Below, piece by piece: positions 43,035-54,700 of a stretch of DNA of 64,000 nt. Positions within the stretch are counted from its first letter, which is position 1. The number at the start of each line of letters is the position of its first letter. The notes under the pieces were generated by a model. That model searched no databases and was not told where the DNA came from. It was given only the letters and a program-made list of their open reading frames with translations. Where the stretch lies: NCBI RefSeq assembly GCF_001411555.2, contig NC_049907.1:34493866-34557865 (forward strand). The letters run 5' to 3'. The stretch is from Juglans regia (taxonomy: Eukaryota; Streptophyta; Magnoliopsida; Fagales; Juglandaceae). Made by a program: the position numbers and the translations under genes.

Positions 43035-46000
43035 TTAGACGCGTAGCTTAGATCGCAAAAAAATGAAGGCAGGTTTGCCGAGGCTCTTTGTGAACACATC
43101 TGCAACTTGGAGATTAGTAGGGACATAACGAATGTGCAGCTCTCCGGAAACCACCAGTTTTCTCACAAAATGATAATTCAAATCAATGTGCTTAGAACGT
43201 TTGTGAGAAACCGGATTAACAGCAAGAAAAATGGAACTTTGATTATCACAAAGCGTTACCGGAGAAGAGACCGAAGGCACATGAAGATCACGAAGGAGAT
43301 GACGGAGCCATTTAACTTCAGCGGCTGTGAGAGCCAATGCCCGATATTTCGATTCATAACTGGAGTGAGACACTGTCGGTTGCTTTTTAGATCTCCAAGA
43401 CACAAGATTATCACCAAAGTAAATTGCATAGCCAGAGATTGATCGACTTGTGTCGGGACACCCAACCCAATCGGCTTCAGAGTAAGCAAGGATCTCCGAG
43501 AAGAAGATGGAATAAAGACCAGTCCAAACCAAAGAGTTCCTTTAACAGAGCGAAGAATTCGCTTAATTGCTTGAAAATGAGAGACAAATGGTTTATGCAT
43601 GTATTGACTGACGACAGTGACGGCATGAGCAATGTCCGGATGAGTGATAGTGAGATATTGAAGAGCTCCAACAAGTGATCGATAGAGAGAAGGATCATCA
43701 AAATTGGGACCAGCAGCCGATAGATGACGAGCGACCACCATTGGAGTACTGACCGGTTTGGAATCATGTAGCTGGGCACGCTGGAGTATTTCATGGGCGT
43801 AGTTGGCTTGACTGAGAAAAAGGCCAGCAGAGGTCCAATGGGCTTCTAGACCCAAAAAATAGTTCAAGGACCCGAGATCCTTGGTAGCAAATTCACATGT
43901 CAATTTGCCAATGAAACCATCAAGGAGAGACGAATTGTTGCTAGTGACCACAATATCATCAATATAGAGTAATAAATAAATTAAATCAGCACCTCTAGAG
44001 AGCACAAATAAAGATGAGTAGGCACGACTACAAGTAAAACACATAACCAAGAGAAAGGAGCTGAACCGATGAAACCAAGCACGTGGGGCTTGCTTGAGTC
44101 CATAGAGAGCTTGGCGAAGCCGACAGACATATGTAGGATTTTTGGAATCAACATAGCCAGGTGGCTGGTCCATATAGACTTCTTCTTGCAAAAAACCATT
44201 GAGAAAGGCATTCTTGACGTCGAGTTGATGAAGAGACCAATTATTAGAAACGACCAAGGAGAGGACGACCCGAACGGTAGAAGCCTTCACAACAAGGCTG
44301 AAAGTGTCATGGAAATCAAGACCCGGTTGTTGAGTATACCCCTTTGTAACAAGAAGAACTTTGAGACTGTCCACGGTGCCATCGGATAAATATTTAATAC
44401 GGAAGACCCATTTAGAGCCCACAACATTTTTATTGGGCAGTCTCGGAACTAGATCCCATGTATGATTCATTTGAAGAGCTCGAATCTCTTCACCCGTGGC
44501 AGCAATCCAACCTGGATGTTTTGCAGCAGACTTAAAGCCTTTGGGTTCATTTGGTTGGGGTTGAAGATTCCTGACTTGGCCCGAGTTTGCATGGGGTGAG
44601 TGCCAAGAAGAAGAGGGTGGCCCAATGCTGGTCTGGAGGAGACTTTTGCAATGGGAGTGGGATCAGTAGGCAAGGAAGCAGATCCATTAGAAGACTCAGG
44701 CAGCTCAACAGAAGTATCCTGCAAAACAGAAGAGGGCACAAGACTAACGGAGTTGTCAGTTAAACAAGGTCCACACGAAAGCGGTAATGGACTGGATTGT
44801 GATGATAATGGAGCCTCTGAGCTAGTAGTGAGCTCAAGAAATGCACTAACGGGAGAATTAGGCAAGGGCCCAGAACATGGATTCCCCTTGAAAGGATAAT
44901 TAAGTTCATAAAAAATAGCATGCCTGGAGATAAAAACTTGATTAGTAGATCGATCAAGGCAAAAAAATCCATGATGAGACATACTGTAACCCAGAAAAAC
45001 ACATGAACGACTGCGAGTGGTAAGTTTGTAAGGAGCATAATCGCATAAATAGGGAAATACAAGACAATCAAAGGGATGAAAATTGGAGTAAGTTGGAGTC
45101 TTACCATACATAATTTCATATAGAGATAGTCCATCAAGGGTGGGCATGGATAACTGGTTAATCGTGAAAGTGGCAGTGCTGAAAGCATCAACCCAAAATT
45201 TGAGTGGAACATGTGAGTGAAAAAACATCGCTAAACCAGTTTCAGTTATGTGAAGATGTTTGCGCTCAGCATGACCATTTTGAGATGGTGTGTGAGGACA
45301 TGACATTTGATGACGAATCCAGGAGTTGATTAAGTGATCTCGAAAAGTGTGATTAGTAAACTGAGTGCTTCCATCACTTTGAAATATTTTGATTTTAATG
45401 GAAAATTGATTTTCTACAAGCTTCTGAAATTGAATAAAGGTTCTAAAGAAATCAAATTTTAATTTCAAAGGGTAGAGCCACGTAAAGCGAGAATAATCAT
45501 CAACAAATATCACGTAATATTTAAAACCTGAGATGGAATTGACAAGGGATGGACCCCATAAATCATAGTGAATAAGAGCCAACACATGAGAAGCACGTTT
45601 TTCATTTGGTTGGAAGGGAAGTCAGTGACTTTTTGCAATTTGACAGCTAGAACAAATAGAAGGATTAGGAAGCAAAGAAGTCACAAATAAATGACGATTT
45701 TTATTCAAAAGAGAAATAATAGAATACGACACATGGCCCAGCTGAGCATGCCAAACATCAAAAGAGGCTCGGGGGAAATTATTGGAAAAAAAGAAACTAA
45801 AGAACGATGTCCACGCTCAAGCACATAAAGTCCATTCTCACATTTTCCGGTTGCCACCACCCTTCTTGTGACTTGATTTTGTATGATAAAACGATCATTA
45901 GTGAAAGTAATGGAGAAAGGAAAATCTGACGTAAGTTTACTAATGGAGATCAGATTTTTGGTAAGGCCAGGCACAGCTAAAACATCTTTTAAAGTAAGAG

Positions 46001-47072
46001 AAGAGGTGGGGGAGGTGGTACCAATATGAGATATAGGGAGAGCGGCACCATTGCCTACAATAACACAGTCCTTACCAGAGTACGTGTTAGCTTTGCCCAA
46101 CTGAGCAACATCATGAGTCATGTGCGTCGTGGCACCGGTGTCTGTATACCAGTTGGAGTCTTGAGTGTCATTCAAAGAACAAGAGGTGAAAGCTTCCACC
46201 AGGTTGGCAACATTTGAAGCGTTGGAGGAGCGGGAGTAGCGCTCACGATAGAAAGTGGCATAGTGCCCTTTTTCACGACAAATCTGGCAAAGGATGGGGC
46301 GGTGACGTTGAGAGCGACCGCCTCCTCGTCCATGTCCACCACGGGAGTTGCGGCCATTACCACGGCTAGAAGCATATTTGAATTTGTAACTGCGAGAGGC
46401 AGTAAAAGCAGCAGTAGTAGATCCCATTGTAGGGGATGAGTCTAGTGATTTGACAAAAATTTCATAACTCTCTGCTTGGGGAACGACATCAGCAAATGAA
46501 GGAAGAGGAGTAATAGATAACTGAGTAGTAAAGAAAGCAGAGAAGGCAGAGCCAAGTCCACGTAAATACTAGTGAATTTTGTCAAGATCATCAATCAGAC
46601 GACCCATGGCAGCAAGTTGGTCACAAATAGATTTAAATTCGCAAGAAAACTCAGCAACACTTTTATCAGCTTTCTTCAAGTGTTGTAGCTCATCTTTCAA
46701 GTGAAGTTATCATGATTTGGAACGATTGCTGAAGGTGTTCTCCAAAGTAGACCAAACAACATGTGAAGAAGTCAAGCCAACAACCGTGGACAGAGCCTCT
46801 TCCGTCAGCGAAGCAAAAAGAAGACTCATGATCAGTTGATCTGTTTGCTGCCATTCAACAAATTTTGGATTGACAGTGGCAGAGGCATCCGACCCAATGG
46901 TAGCAGGTGGAGATCGGAGAGAGCCATCCACATAACCAAGAAGGTTCTGACATTGCAGCAAAGGTAAAACTTGACTGCACCAAAGAAGGTAGTTAGAGGA
47001 TGATAATTTGATGGTCAGGAGGTGGACCATAGTGTTGAAAGACAAGGTGGAGGAAGGGGTGTCAGAGGCCAT
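43035..47072 (-). pseudogene. gag-pol of copia element 2
   Basis: Gag begins at ATG 47072 (MASDTPSSTLSFNTMVHLL) with 'LSSSNYLLWCSQVLPLLQCQ'. Stops interrupt at about 46710 and 46569. A zinc knuckle near 46300 reads CQICREKGHYATFY, its last cysteine lost. Protease 'WYTDTGATTHMT' is intact. Integrase at 45585-44900 has 'FVDDYSRFTWLYPLK', 'SDGSTQFTN' and 'QNGHAERKHLHI', intact. RT at 44470-43600 has 'WDLVPRLPNKNVVGSKWVF', 'LDVKNAFLNGFLQEEVYM' and catalytic YIDD near 43956-43967. RNase H at 43532-43035 has 'YSEADWVGCPDTSRSISGYA' and 'KHIDLNYHFVRKLV', one frame off from RT. A single frame would need only a few repairs. Confidence 0.92.
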
Positions 47073-47114
47073 TGGATCGAAGGAGGTAAGTCCAAAAAAG
47101 GCTCTATGATACCA

Positions 47115-47341
47115 TGAAAAGGTAAAGACAATAACCACCGCACTTTTCTTGGTAGCATGCGTATTGTATTTATATAATATTCTGTACAATTTGATAGCTA
47201 GATGATTTACAACAGAGTCAGACTATTCATCTATGCTATAGGCTATAATCAAGGGATTGCCTAGAATCATGTGATTGTGATATGGTGAGGTTTGCTGAAT
47301 TACTTGAGACGTGATTTTTGGATCCTTCCATGACCCTAATA
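47115..47341 (-). repeat. 5' LTR of copia element 2
   Basis: 227-bp partner of 42781-43007, with seven visible substitutions. Its inner edge (47115) abuts the primer binding site at about 47100-47114 (minus strand TGGTATCATAGAGCC). Confidence 0.92.
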
Positions 47342-47498
47342 TTAACTTCATAATGGTTTCCCAATTTCTAGCAAGCAATCAATTGAATACCTTAAATCCC
47401 ATATATGTAGTAAACTGAAAACTAATAATCATAATATGTAGATACAAAAACTAAAACCTAAAAAACATGGAGGAAATTAAAGAGAAAAAGAAAATTAC

Positions 47499-47696
47499 CT
47501 GAGACAATCCATGGTCTTGGACGATCGTGGTAAATAAACTTGCCTCCTAATTGAAAGAATCACATTTAACAAAGTTTTCGCAAGATACTAGGTTCATACT
47601 TTTGAGTCTTTCATCTTTCTGTGCTTCTAATATTTCTTGATCTACGTGATGTTCTTCTCTCGACCTTTCTTCTTCTATGGCATCACCAACCTCCAT
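47499..47696 (-). pseudogene. HAK copy A, exon 1
   Basis: Reads MEVGDAIEEERSREEHHV... from ATG 47696 to a splice donor CAG|GTAATT at 47499/47498. The segment 'CDSFN*EASLFTTIVQDHG' corresponds to the D-S-x-x-L-E-A region near the HAK N-terminus; its leucine codon is a TAG stop here. The intron runs through 47498-47375 to the exon-2 acceptor region, which was hit by copia element 2. An acidic N-terminal exon before the membrane domain is normal for the family. Confidence 0.75.
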
Positions 47697-47699
47697 TGT

Positions 47700-48111
47700 A
47701 CCCAGTCCTTACAAGAAAAATGAATCTTTCTAGCGACAAGAAGTTGCTGCAAAGTGTAAAAAAATCGTCGAAAATAGTTATTTTCGGCTATAGAAAAACT
47801 TGCCATTGAGTCACCGCAATTGTTGTGCCACACAAATGCATTTTTGGCGATTTTTAAATGGTCGCAAATATGGAAGATTATCATTAGAAGAAGTGATGAT
47901 TTTTTTCGACGACTTTTCGAGGTGGGAAAAATCATTTCCGGCAACTTTTCCCACTAAGAATAAGCATTTTCGACTAGTTCTGCCAGTTGGAAATAGTCAT
48001 GAACAATATGAAGCAAGGTCATAAGCGAAATGAAACACTTTATAGTTGGCTATTTTCGAATATGGAGTTAACAAAGGATACCCTCTTGAGCTGTCAATTT
48101 GGCACATCTAC
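47700..48111. other. Segmental spacer between HAK copies A and B
   Basis: Contains a CACTA-like start ('cttacaagaaaaatg' at 47708) and G/C-rich 'ggcgatttttaaatggtcgc' blocks that are paralogous to 49775-49970 beside copy B. It is part of the duplicated unit. No gene. Confidence 0.6.
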
Positions 48112-48838
48112 TAGGGATGTCAAATCGTGTTTACGGGTCGTGATTGTGTGATGTCAAAACATGTACATTATATTTAATGGGTCAACCCGAACAGGACCCG
48201 TTAAGGATTTCGTGTCAAAATCTCAAACCTAACACGACCCATTAAGATAACAGGTTGACATGACACGGCCTATTTTGACTTCGTTACTGAATATGAAATA
48301 GATTGACATGATACGACATGACCTAACCCGTTTGACCTGATTGATTTTATATAAATATTAAAATATAAACAATATCTATAGAAAATAAAAAACTAACTAC
48401 AATAAAAATACCAGCATTAAAATCTCAATAATACCAAATATGATAAACACACAAACTCAAATATGATAAACACACAATCCCAAATATGATAAACACACAT
48501 CTTAAAATATTAACGTTACAAGGGTTACTAGTTAAGGGCGGCAGCGTGAGACTTGGTCACTTGAGTAGTTGAGACTTGAGAAAACTGAGGGACTCGAGGG
48601 CCGTATGCTTATTAGGTTAGAGTTTTTTGAATTTTTTCAATTTTAGGTCTAAGAATATAAATGTAAATTCAACTTTTTTAATGGGTCATAACGGATCAAA
48701 ACTGGTTGACCCATTAGTGACCCGTTAAGTAATCGTGTCTTAATGGGTCAACCCGTTTTGACCCAAACCTACTTTTATCGTGTCATGTTCATATTGGATT
48801 AACGAATCGTGTCACATATTACCACCCCTAACATCTAG
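48104..48838. mobile_element. Non-autonomous hAT-like element, 719 bp
   Basis: Element 48112-48830 with 8-bp duplications acatctac (48104-48111) and acatctag (48831-48838), 7 of 8 matching. Ends are TAGGGATGTCAAATCGTG and, in reverse complement, TAGGGGTGGTAATATGTGAC. The paralogous sequence at about 56298-56310 ('gcacatctagtcggtagtt') is an uninterrupted empty site, confirming the insertion. The interior is AT-rich with 'gggtcaacccg'-type motifs near both ends and no coding capacity. Confidence 0.92.
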
Positions 48839-48839
48839 T

Positions 48840-49620
48840 CGGTAGTTAGACATTTCTTTGTCTTCATCCTGTTGATTGGATGTCAAGCTTGCCTTGACAT
48901 AGCAGCACAAGAGAGAATACAGAGCAAAAGTTCATTCAATGTATAATTTTCAAAATATTAATTAACAGAAAATACTTTGATGATGAGTATTCTTTCCAAA
49001 ATAGCAATGCAATAACAAGCCCATGCAAGCCACCTTTTTTTGAGTTTGCACTACATATTGATAATTAATTCATTAGGATCTCATTTATTCAAGAGTTTGT
49101 AAAAAATTATGGAAGCGGAAACTAAATAGAAACGCTGACGGTGATAAGCATATATAGGAAACAAGAAGATAACCATCGCCATTATCGTTGGCCGCGAGCA
49201 CAATGAAAACATACTTAATTAAAGTGATTCACACGGGCGAGTAAAAGATAAGAAACAACACTCCAAGTATATCATCTTTGTGCTTAATCCCAGTAGGGAA
49301 GCCTGGTAAAACATACAAAAGTGAAGTGCCTAAATCACCATATACAACACCGATGCTCCAAAATGCTAAAAGCCCCTATGGTATCACAATCTCTGGCCTG
49401 AAATCAATAGAATACTTTAAATCCCATATATGTAGAAAACTGAAAAATAATGATCATAACATGGAGATACGAAAACAAAAACTTAAAATAATGGAGGAAG
49501 ATAAAGAAAAAAAAAAAAAAAGTAAATTACCAGAGACGATTCAAGGCCTTGGACATTCGTGGTGAATCTACTTGCCTCCAAATCGAAAGAATCACATTTA
49601 ACAAAGCTTAAAATCACCGA
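48840..49620 (-). pseudogene. HAK potassium transporter pseudogene, copy B (5' part)
   Basis: Paralogous along its length to copies A and C. Exon 1 remnant at 49612-49531 reads 'CDSFDLEASRFTTNVQ' and ends at a GTAATT donor. Exon 2 is at about 49390-49150, with diverged '[10 protein letters not shown]' and '[15 protein letters not shown]'-like translation. No late transporter region is present and the coding parts are interrupted by stops. Confidence 0.75.
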
Positions 49621-49627
49621 AAATAGT

Positions 49628-49773
49628 TTCATTACAAGAAAACTGTTTACTTGCTGCCAGCTATTTCCTGTGAAAATGATTATTTCCTATTAAAATGAGT
49701 CTATTTTTGTCTCAAATAGTCATTCTCGTCACAAATAATCTGTCTCAAATGCCTTTTTTCTTGTAGTGTTTTT
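49628..49773. mobile_element. CACTA-like MITE
   Basis: Left end 'cattacaagaaaac' (49631) and right end 'tttcttgtagtg' (to 49769) form inverted repeats of the CACTACAAGAAAA type with ttt on both sides, consistent with the 3-bp duplication of CACTA elements. About 140 bp, no coding capacity. Sites at 47708 and 57033 show similar left ends. Confidence 0.6.
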
Positions 49774-50127
49774 GCCTACGATAAAAAACTCACAATTGTA
49801 GTGCCACAAAAACACATTTTTGGAAATTTTTTAAATGATCACAAATAATGTCAGATTATTTCCAATAAAATTATTGATTTATTTCAGAAATTTTTCTAGT
49901 CGGAAAAAATCATTTCAGGTAAATTTTCCCGCCTGAAATAGTCATGAACAGTATGAAGCAAGGTCATGAACAATAGGGAATGAAATCACTATTAGAGTTT
50001 TAGAGAAAAGAAGAATGACACACCTGTAAGGCAATAAGGGAGAGAGAAAGTTGATCAACTTTCCTTACGTGAACGTCTGCTGCATGCTCTGCTAGGGTTT
50101 TGTGCGCGGCGCTTGTCTTCGTGGGCT

Positions 50128-51744
50128 ATGATGAACGGCCCTCCGGTGGCCTCTGGGACCGGTGGGCTGGACAAGATTCCGGTAGGGCCCCCTCTGGTGG
50201 GGTTGGAGATTACAGTCGGCAATGAGAACGGCGAGAGGCGTACGTTTGCGGAGGCGTTGCAGCGGCCTATTCCTCCCCCAAAATTCAAACTTCCAGTCCG
50301 GCGTCCTGAGGTAATTAATGGTGAGCTTGGTTTCATCTTCTCGGATCTTGAGATGGAAAAGGCAGCCGAAGATTTAAAATTTGCTTTGGTCCTTAAGTTT
50401 TTATCCACCAGACCTTCCATTGATGTTTTACGGAAGAATATTATCAAAACTTGGGGGTTTAGTGAGGTGCCGATGATCAGTTTTATGGATGATTTCCATG
50501 TTTTATTACACCTTGCTAATGAAAAAGACTACTTACATGCATGGGCACGTGAAGGCAGGGTGGTGGCAGGCGTTCCGTTCCGGTTGTTCAACTGGTCCGT
50601 GGGTTTTGATCTGAAACGAGAACCAACCATTGCTCCTCAATGGATTTTTTTGCCTGGTTTACCTTTGCATTTGTATCGGTTGGATTGTCTTCAAAGCTTT
50701 GCCACACGTTTTGGGAAGTTTTTGGGAACGGACAATGCTACGGTTTATAGAACCCGGGCCACCGGGGCACGGTTGTGTGTTGCTGTTGATCTCAGAGACG
50801 AGCAGATTAAAGGATTTCCTGTGATGTTTGGTTCGCAGCAGATTTGGCAGTCGGTGGTCTATGAGAAGCCAGGGTTTTATTGTAATAAATGTTATAGGCA
50901 AGGCCATACGGAGGTGGCTTGTAGAACGGGACAGCGTGCAAGCCGTGTGCATGTCGGGAAACAGACCAGAAATGGGGAAGGAAATAAGGATGATGGAAAA
51001 ATATGGAGGGAAGTGGGTCGGAAGAATTCTGCCGTGGTGATATCCAAAGAAGATGACCATGCGAAAATGAATCTTGAGCAAAAACCTGAGAAACCCGAAT
51101 CAAGTAATGCAGGGGAAAAAACAGAGGAGGGTGCAGAGTTTTCTGTTAAGCTTATCAACTCTCTTGTGACGGGCAGCAAAGAAGGGACGTGTGTTAGTAG
51201 GCTGGGGGCATCATCTCCTCTTTGCTCTGATGAGAATATCCACCCATCGGATTTGTTGGAAAATAATCTTGCCGTGTGCGTCGCCCAGCAGGAACCTGGT
51301 ATCAACCGTGCCGTGTGCGTCGTCCAGCAGGAACCTGGTATTACTCTTTCGTTGGAGGACGTTGTGGCTGTGGAGCTATGCGAGTATGCTACTGCTGTTA
51401 CTAATTTGGATGCTGGCCAGCAATTGAATGATATTAGCGCCAAAGATAGTGAAGATGATTGTGAGGAAGTTTGGTGTGATAGTGTTCCGCAGGTGCAAGC
51501 TGATGGTGAAAAGGTGCAGGAAGTCTCGCCGAGTTCGCGTACGCGTGTTTTCCATGGGGAGAGGGCGCGGTTTTATGATTCTGAAAATGAGGAGGGTGCT
51601 CTACCTGCTGTGATGGGCAAAGAAAAGTGTTATGCCTCGGATGCGGATCATATTTCGGCCAATGAGAATTTAAATATGAAGGAGGATAAGGCGTTGAGAA
51701 AATCACAACGGGTTCATACCCGCTCCCAAAAATTGAATTTATGA
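50128..51744 (+). CDS. LINE ORF1 (Gag-like RNA-binding protein, DUF4283 and zinc knuckle)
   Basis: 538 residues from ATG 50128; ATG 50131 follows directly, and an upstream TTG-led extension is not a likely start. Residues about 60-220 form the DUF4283-like region of plant LINE ORF1, with 'PQWIFLPGLPLHLYRLDCL'. A CCHC zinc knuckle CNKCYRQGHTEVAC sits at 252-265. The C-terminal third is acidic and low in conservation, and includes a 13-residue tandem repeat (AVCVAQQEPGI / AVCVVQQEPGI, 39-nt period from 51271). The end is basic. ORF1 proteins bind the element RNA in the retrotransposition particle. The frame is fully open, and its TGA overlaps the ORF2 ATG. Confidence 0.9.
   Translation: MMNGPPVASGTGGLDKIPVGPPLVGLEITVGNENGERRTFAEALQRPIPPPKFKLPVRRPEVINGELGFIFSDLEMEKAAEDLKFALVLKFLSTRPSIDVLRKNIIKTWGFSEVPMISFMDDFHVLLHLANEKDYLHAWAREGRVVAGVPFRLFNWSVGFDLKREPTIAPQWIFLPGLPLHLYRLDCLQSFATRFGKFLGTDNATVYRTRATGARLCVAVDLRDEQIKGFPVMFGSQQIWQSVVYEKPGFYCNKCYRQGHTEVACRTGQRASRVHVGKQTRNGEGNKDDGKIWREVGRKNSAVVISKEDDHAKMNLEQKPEKPESSNAGEKTEEGAEFSVKLINSLVTGSKEGTCVSRLGASSPLCSDENIHPSDLLENNLAVCVAQQEPGINRAVCVVQQEPGITLSLEDVVAVELCEYATAVTNLDAGQQLNDISAKDSEDDCEEVWCDSVPQVQADGEKVQEVSPSSRTRVFHGERARFYDSENEEGALPAVMGKEKCYASDADHISANENLNMKEDKALRKSQRVHTRSQKLNL
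51271..51348 (+). repeat. 39-bp in-frame tandem repeat in LINE ORF1
   Basis: Two copies starting 'gccgtgtgcgtcgyccagca' at 51271 and 51310, near identical and in frame, adding 13 residues. Confidence 0.92.
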
Positions 51745-54700
51745 CTGATAAGATTTTTTTCTGGAATATTAGAGGGCTGGGCAGTTCTAGAGGTATTTTG
51801 AAGAAGTTACTTATTAAATTCAAGGTTTCTTTATTTGCTATCTCGGAACCTTTTGTTGATGATTCTCGTATGGCTTCTCTTGGGTGTTATTTGGATTTTA
51901 ATTATTATGCTTCTAATGCTAATCAGGGTGGTAAGTTGTGGGTTTTCTGGAATATTCCTAACATTTTTGAGATTGTGCTTTGTACGACCCAATCCGTGTC
52001 TGGTTGGTTCAAGTGGGATGCTCATCGTGTTTTTGTTACTTTTGTCTATGCTAAGTGTTCATATGTTGAGAGAAGAGAACTTTGGCATGATTTAGAGGAG
52101 TGGACTGTTTTGGATCAGCCTTGGTTAGTTTTGGGTGATTTTAATGTTATTCGCAGGGACTCGGAAAGAGTTGGTGGGAATCCTCGGCCTTTTATCTCGA
52201 TGCTTGAATTCAACGATTGTATTGATCGTTGTGGTCTGTTAGAGGTTTCTAGTTCTGGCCAGCGCATGTCGTGGTGTAATGGACATGGGGGAGTGTCCAG
52301 AAGTTGGGCTAAATTAGACAGAGTGCTCATGAATAATTTTTTTGCCAGTATCTTTCCTTCTGTTCATTTCAATTATTTGAGCCGAAAATCTTCTGATCAT
52401 TGCCCGATGGTTGTTTGCTCGGATCATACAGCTTTGTCCTATGGCCCCTCTCCTTTTCGTTTTTTGAATATGTGGTGCTCACATGATGGTTTTCTTATGT
52501 GTGTGAAGGAAGCTTGGAACCAGCAAGATACGGCGTCTGGCCTTCTTAAGCTCTCTATTCGTCTGAAAAGAACCAAGATAGCGCTTCGTGCCTGGAATAA
52601 AAATGTTTTTGGTAGGGTGGATGTGAATATTCGTGCGTTGGAAGAGAGGTTAGAATTTTTAGATACCCAACTTCAATCTGGTTTTTCTGAGGAGATTGAG
52701 GATGATTTTGTGGCTACTAAGACCGAAATTGAAATATGGGAGAAAAGGGAAGCTTCTCGTCTTGCCCAAATTGCTAAAAAGAAATGGTTGACTGAGGGAG
52801 ATCAAAATTCGAAGTTTTTTCATTCAGTTATTAACCAGAGGCATAACAAGGGGCATATTAGTAAAATGGTCCTTGCTGATGGGAGAGTTTTGTGTACTGC
52901 TGAAGAGGTTCATGAGGAGGCCGTGATTTATTTTCGTAACTTCCTTTCTGATGTCTCTACTGTGGATCACTGTGACTTGTCGAGGATTATTGAGAAGAAA
53001 ATTTCAGATGAAGAAAATCTTTGGTTATGCGCGGTTCCTTCTGAGTTGGAAGTGAAACAAGCTGTTTTTTCTATTCCGAAGAATAGTAGCCCGGGGCCTG
53101 ATGGTTTTGGTTCGGGCTTTTATATGTCTTGCTGGGATATTATCAAAGAGGATGTGGTAGCGGCTGCTGGAGATTTCTTCAGGGGTGTTCCCCTATCCAG
53201 GTTTTATTCTTCCTCTTTTATTGTTCTTATCCCTAAAGTGCCTGAGCCTTCTGGTTTTGATAAATTCCGTCCTATTAGTTTGTGCTCTGTGGCTTATAAA
53301 ATTTTTTCTAAGATTTTTGTGAATCGTCTTAATTCTGTTCTTGATGTTTTGGTCTCTCATGAACAAGGTGCGTTTCTTCCCGGGCGTAGTATTTTTGAAA
53401 ATATTACCCTTGCTCAAGAGATGGTTCAGTCGATTCATAAAAAATCTGTTGGTGGTAATGTTTTGATTAAACTTGATATGGCTAAGGCTTATGATAGGGT
53501 GAATTGGGATTTTTTATTGAATGTGATCCGAGCTTTTGGTTTTTCTGATTCTGTTTGTCAGATTATTGCTAACTGTGTGCAGTCTCAATGGTTTTCTGTC
53601 ATGATGAATGGTACCTTAAAAGGTTTTTTCCAGTCTGCCAGGGGTCTTCGTCAAGGGGATCCTCTTTCTCCCTACCTTTTCATCCTCATGGAAGAAGTTT
53701 TGTCTCCGTTGCTCAGGAGTAATTTTCAGGATGGTCGGATTGGCAAATTTAGCCATCCTATTGGTGCCCCTTTGGTTTCTCATTTACTTTATGCTGATGA
53801 TATCCTTATTTTTACTAATGGGGGTAAGAGGTCTATTACTAATTTGCTGCATACGCTTGATACTTATGAGAGGTGGTCCGGTCAAAAAATCAACAGGGAT
53901 AAATCTGCTCTTTTTCTTTCTAAGCTTATTTCTAATTTACGTAAGAGGAGTTTGCTGAGTCTTACGGGCTTTAAGGAAGGTAAGTTTCCTACTACTTATT
54001 TGGGTGTGCCGTTGGTTTCTGGTAGATTGACTACCCGGGTTTTTGAGCCGTTAATTGATAAAATCAGAAAAAAAGTTGCCGGTTGGAAGTTTAAATTGTT
54101 ATCCTCGGGTGGGAGATTGATTTTAATTAAACATGTTTTAAATAGTATGCCTATCCATTTATTATCTGTTATGTGTGTGCCTTCCATATCTTTGTCTCGT
54201 ATTCATGCTTTGTTAGCTAATTTTTTTTGGGGTGAGAATGATGGTAAAAGGAAATATCATTGGAGGTCGTGGAGGCGTATTTGTGTGCCTACCAAAGATG
54301 GTGGTTTGGGCATGAAAGATCTTAAAGAGGTTCAAAAATCTCTCCATATGAAGTTTGCTTTCCGTATTTTGTCTTCTAACAATCTTTGGTCTGATTTTTT
54401 TCGTGCTAAATATATTCGTCATAGCCATTTTTCTACTTACAAGGTGAAGCCAACTGATTCTAGATTCTGGAGATCGCTTGTAAAGGTGCTTCCGGAAGTT
54501 ATGGACAATGTGAAGGTCCTTGTGCGTGGTGGTAATGCTTCTTTTTGGTTTGATAGATGGTTGGCTTCAGGCCCCCTTTCCATTCGGGTGGATGAGATTA
54601 CTAATAACAGGCTGCGTCTTCAAGATTGTTGGTCCAATAATTCCTGGGATGAGGACTTACTTAGGGAACTGGTTAGTGAGGAGGTTGTTGAGGAAATTAT

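Larger units (their letters stand above)
42781..47341 (-). mobile_element. Ty1/copia element 2, complete, minus strand, in HAK copy A
   Basis: Two 227-bp LTRs (42781-43007 and 47115-47341) flank a 4.1-kb interior read on the minus strand. By eye the LTRs differ at seven sites, about 3 percent, so this is a fairly recent insertion. Target duplications are ctaac (42776-42780) and ttaac (47342-47346). The primer site TGGTATCATAGAGCC lies next to the right LTR. Order: gag, zinc knuckle, protease, integrase, RT, RNase H. A few stops and frameshifts make it non-autonomous. Both LTRs start TATTA rather than TGTTA on the coding strand. Confidence 0.93.

Noticed and set aside
50113..50127. LINE ORF1 starting five codons earlier
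   Set aside because: The codon at 50113 is TTG; the first real ATG in frame is 50128.
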